23,413 nt of DNA. It comes from UBA8110 sp964597275. Lineage in GTDB: Bacteria; SAR324; NAC60-12. A program made the translations under genes and the position numbers. The DNA lies in contig CAZQXS010000054.1 in assembly GCA_964597275.1 (NCBI GenBank), forward strand, positions 1 to 23,413. The letters are read 5' to 3'. The notes beneath the pieces are model-generated. The model was not told the origin of the DNA and searched no databases. It saw only the letters and a program-made list of their open reading frames with translations. Shown here piece by piece: positions 21,107 to 23,413 of the stretch (its first letter is position 1; each line of letters opens with the position of its first letter).

Positions 21107-22291
21107 CTAGCGGGGCACGGGGATTCCGTTCTTGACCACGAGCCGATGGTTCTCGGAGTTGCTGACGGCGGTGATGTCCTCAACGGGGTTTCCGGAGACG
21201 ATCAGCAGGTCGGCAAAGTGCTCCTTGCGCAGCCGTCCGCGCTCCTCAAGTTGGAGCAAATCAGCCGCATCTCCGGTGGAGATGGTGAGGGCATCGGCGT
21301 TGGAGATGCCCAGTTCGGTCATGAAGTCGAGTTCCCGGCTGTTGTCGCCGTGCAGGTTGAACGGGGTTCCGGCATCGGTGCCCATCGCAATTTTCCCTCC
21401 GGCTTTGTAGAACATCTGGATGGACTGCATGTGCCGCTCTCGGACACGCACGGTTTTTTCCACAACATAAGCAGGGATGCCCTTTTCTCGGTTGCGGTAG
21501 ATGTTGTTGACCGCCGCAAGTGTGGGCACCAGATAGGTGCCGCGCTGCATCATCTCCTCCACGCACTCGTCCGTCATGAAGATGCCATGTTCGATGGAAT
21601 CCATCCCGGCCCGCACCGCATTGAGAATGCCCGCACCGCCTTGGGCATGGCTCGCACAGGTTTTGCTGAAGCGGTGTCCTTCGTTCACGCCCGCCCGCAG
21701 TTCCTCTTCCGTGTAATGCGCGTCCTCCGGATTCACGCCTGGGGTCATCACCCCGCCTGTGGCCATCAGCTTGATCACGTCCGATCCTGCGTGAATCTGC
21801 TCGCGGACGGCCTTGGTCACTTCGTCCGGACCATCGGCGATGCGTCCGATGGCGTTGCCATGCCCGCCCGTCATGCAGATCATGCGGCCCGCCGCCTTGA
21901 TGGTGGGACCAAGCTGCTTGCCGGAGTTGCAGGCGTCACGCACCGAAAATTCGAGGTAGTCCTTCCCGCCCAAATCCCGGAGGCTCGTGACTCCCGAACG
22001 CAAGGCCGCCTGCGCATTTTGCAACGCGCCCATCACGATGTCGCCGGGCCGCAAGTTTGCCATTCGCGCCTTGGGGTCGGCCTCGCCACCAAAGACGAGA
22101 TGAACGTGGCAGTCAATCAGACCGGGCAGCACCGTGCCCCCGGAAGTGTCCACGCGCTCGCCCGTGAAGCCCTCGAACTCGGCATTGGGCGCAACGTGCG
22201 AAATGCGGTCGTCTTCGACGAGAACCCCGTGATTTTCCAGCAAAGCGCCGTTGCCGTCAAAAACGTGCCCGCCTGAGTAAAGTGTGGTCAT
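21107..22291 (-). CDS. Metal-dependent amidohydrolase, imidazolonepropionase/prolidase-like
   Basis: The 394-residue enzyme of the amidohydrolase superfamily has GLIDCHVHL (His62, His64), the carboxylated-Lys site VIKLMATGG (Lys174), SHAQG (His215), SIEHG (His235) and GTDAGTP (Asp306), the complete binuclear metal site. This set is typical of the Sgx9260/Xaa-Pro-dipeptidase-like group that hydrolyses N-capped or proline dipeptides; the substrate here is unknown. No signal peptide is seen, so it is cytoplasmic. No Shine-Dalgarno sequence precedes the ATG. Together with the M20D gene downstream it suggests use of N-acylated or dipeptide-like compounds. Confidence 0.9.
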   Translation of the reverse strand: MTTLYSGGHVFDGNGALLENHGVLVEDDRISHVAPNAEFEGFTGERVDTSGGTVLPGLIDCHVHLVFGGEADPKARMANLRPGDIVMGALQNAQAALRSGVTSLRDLGGKDYLEFSVRDACNSGKQLGPTIKAAGRMICMTGGHGNAIGRIADGPDEVTKAVREQIHAGSDVIKLMATGGVMTPGVNPEDAHYTEEELRAGVNEGHRFSKTCASHAQGGAGILNAVRAGMDSIEHGIFMTDECVEEMMQRGTYLVPTLAAVNNIYRNREKGIPAYVVEKTVRVRERHMQSIQMFYKAGGKIAMGTDAGTPFNLHGDNSRELDFMTELGISNADALTISTGDAADLLQLEERGRLRKEHFADLLIVSGNPVEDITAVSNSENHRLVVKNGIPVPR

Positions 22292-22389
22292 GGTGGTTTG
22301 GGATAGGTGTCAGGTATCAGAAATTTGTCCAAATTCGATTGTTGCGGCAATTGGGCTTCGGAGCAAGCCGGAACCACCGGAAAGCCTTT

Positions 22390-23409
22390 TCAGGGTTGGC
22401 GAAGCTTTTCAATCCGTGCAGGAAATGACGGGTGCGTCGAGAACCATTCCGGGGCGGCGGTGCAAGCGTCTCCGCAGTGTTCGGCGAGCCGCTGGAGCAT
22501 GGTGGCCAGCGGTTCCCCGGAGCGTCCGGTGCGGTCCAGCAGACGCTTCGCCTCCACGTCGGCTTCGGCCTCGAACTCGCGGGTGTAGGCGAGGTTGAGC
22601 AGCGTTCCGGACGCGGCGGCGAGTTCTTCGGCAAGGCTGGCCGCATCGTCCAGCACAAGGGCCAGCACGGCCACGGTGAGCAACGAGCGCACCAGCCGCC
22701 GGGCCGGATGCCGCTGCTGGACGTGCCCCAATTCGTGCGCCAAAACGCCAACCACCTCGTCCGGATGTTCGGACAATTCCACCAATTCATCGGTCAACAC
22801 CACCACGCCTCCCGGCAGCGTGATCGCGTTGGGGCCAAGCTGCTTGCCCGTCCGAAAGGCCAAAAACGGCGGAACCGTTGACTCGGACGCTTCCGCGAGT
22901 TCGTGGAAACTCCGGGAGAACTCCAGCCGTTGCGCTTCTGAGAGCTTAGAGGGCGCAAACACGCTTTCGTCCAGCACGTCCAACGTATGGGTTCCGGCCA
23001 GCCGCAACCACGGATCAGGCAACGTCCGAGCAATTTGGTCGCCCGCCCACGGGAGTCCGTAGCGTACCGTTCCCACTGCCAAGAGCATCAGCAAGCCGAC
23101 TCCAAGGAGCAACGCCTTGCGGTTGCGCTCCAGCCAGCCCAATCCGCTTCCCGGAGGACGCTGCCCTGCGTAGTGCAGCAGCGTTTCTGTGGCGTCCGTG
23201 TCCTCGCTTTCAAAGGCCGTCCCGTCTGAAAACAAGAAGCGGTAGGGAAGTTGCCCCACCGGAGCCTGAACGCGAACCGATTCTAGGTCCACCGCCTGCT
23301 GGCCTTGCAGCAGGGGCGACTGCAACCGATAGCTGCCCAGCGTCCACTCCAACGTGGCGATGCCGGAGCGGGAGCTTCCCGGAAGGTAGAGCTTGCCGCG
23401 AATTTTCAT
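22390..23409 (-). CDS. M48-family membrane metallopeptidase
   Basis: The 339-residue protein has an N-terminal beta-rich domain (about 1-80), one membrane helix (99-115, ALLLGVGLLMLLAVG) and an M48 zinc-protease domain. The zinc site is AHELGHVQQRHP (His225, Glu226, His229), with the third ligand in EFEAEAD (about Glu280). M48 proteases such as HtpX and BepA act on envelope proteins. The domain after the helix is probably periplasmic, though topology was not tested. The start lies 4 nt from the window edge, so a longer N-terminus is possible. It runs in the same direction as the two amidohydrolases, about 98 nt upstream. Confidence 0.87.
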   Translation of the reverse strand: MKIRGKLYLPGSSRSGIATLEWTLGSYRLQSPLLQGQQAVDLESVRVQAPVGQLPYRFLFSDGTAFESEDTDATETLLHYAGQRPPGSGLGWLERNRKALLLGVGLLMLLAVGTVRYGLPWAGDQIARTLPDPWLRLAGTHTLDVLDESVFAPSKLSEAQRLEFSRSFHELAEASESTVPPFLAFRTGKQLGPNAITLPGGVVVLTDELVELSEHPDEVVGVLAHELGHVQQRHPARRLVRSLLTVAVLALVLDDAASLAEELAAASGTLLNLAYTREFEAEADVEAKRLLDRTGRSGEPLATMLQRLAEHCGDACTAAPEWFSTHPSFPARIEKLRQP

Positions 23410-23413
23410 GAAC

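Overview
This is a GC-rich, gene-dense stretch of a Gram-negative bacterial genome. It encodes a lipoprotein, Sec signal peptides, a TolQ/ExbB-type channel and a MATE exporter. It comes from a draft assembly, because it holds a run of exactly 100 N at 19045-19144. The L3 protein has a form I associate with deltaproteobacteria-like lineages, and two families of dispersed hairpin repeats are present. I cannot place the organism more closely. There are no rRNA or tRNA genes, CRISPR arrays, insertion sequences or phage genes.

Layout. (1) 171-3510, plus: a small-molecule catabolic set, with a DoeB-like zinc deacylase, an FAD oxidoreductase and a PhyH-type dioxygenase. (2) 3595-6306, minus: a PLP-dependent SelA-like enzyme downstream of a MATE exporter. 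(3) 6550-10171: small and poorly known genes. These are a YkgJ-type Cys-cluster protein, a ribbon-helix-helix regulator, two divergently oriented secreted paralogues with four conserved cysteines, a small ORF, a membrane protein, an AbrB-like protein behind a possible attenuator, and a small acidic protein. (4) 10213-12044, plus: uridine kinase, a stand-alone FliN/SpoA-domain protein and a glyoxalase II-like hydrolase. (5) 12055-13444, minus: a small exported protein and a solitary rplC (ribosomal protein L3) with its own promoter and terminator. (6) 13536-17877, minus: a three-gene operon of a zinc-ribbon MotA/TolQ/ExbB channel subunit, an ExbD-like partner lacking the usual membrane Asp, and an 881-residue TPR lipoprotein. 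(7) 17949-18557, minus: hicAB toxin-antitoxin genes with a perfect palindromic operator. (8) 18605-19793: a TrmH-family methyltransferase, the assembly gap and a GFA-family protein. (9) 19903-23409, minus: two amidohydrolases and an M48 membrane metalloprotease.

The best candidate for an undescribed system is the channel/ExbD-like/TPR-lipoprotein operon. A two-subunit inner-membrane channel is tightly co-encoded, with a 4-nt overlap, with a very large outer-membrane-type TPR lipoprotein. This suggests an envelope-spanning machine, but the normal proton-carrying Asp is replaced by Ser. Next come the paired four-Cys secreted proteins, which share exact Cys spacing, and two small proteins ending in a QxxLF motif that resembles the sliding-clamp-binding peptide.

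Several promoters could be read. Three minus-strand promoters share a TTG-box, a 17-nt spacer and the -10 hexamer TATGCT. They lie before hicA, before the channel operon and before the AbrB-like gene.
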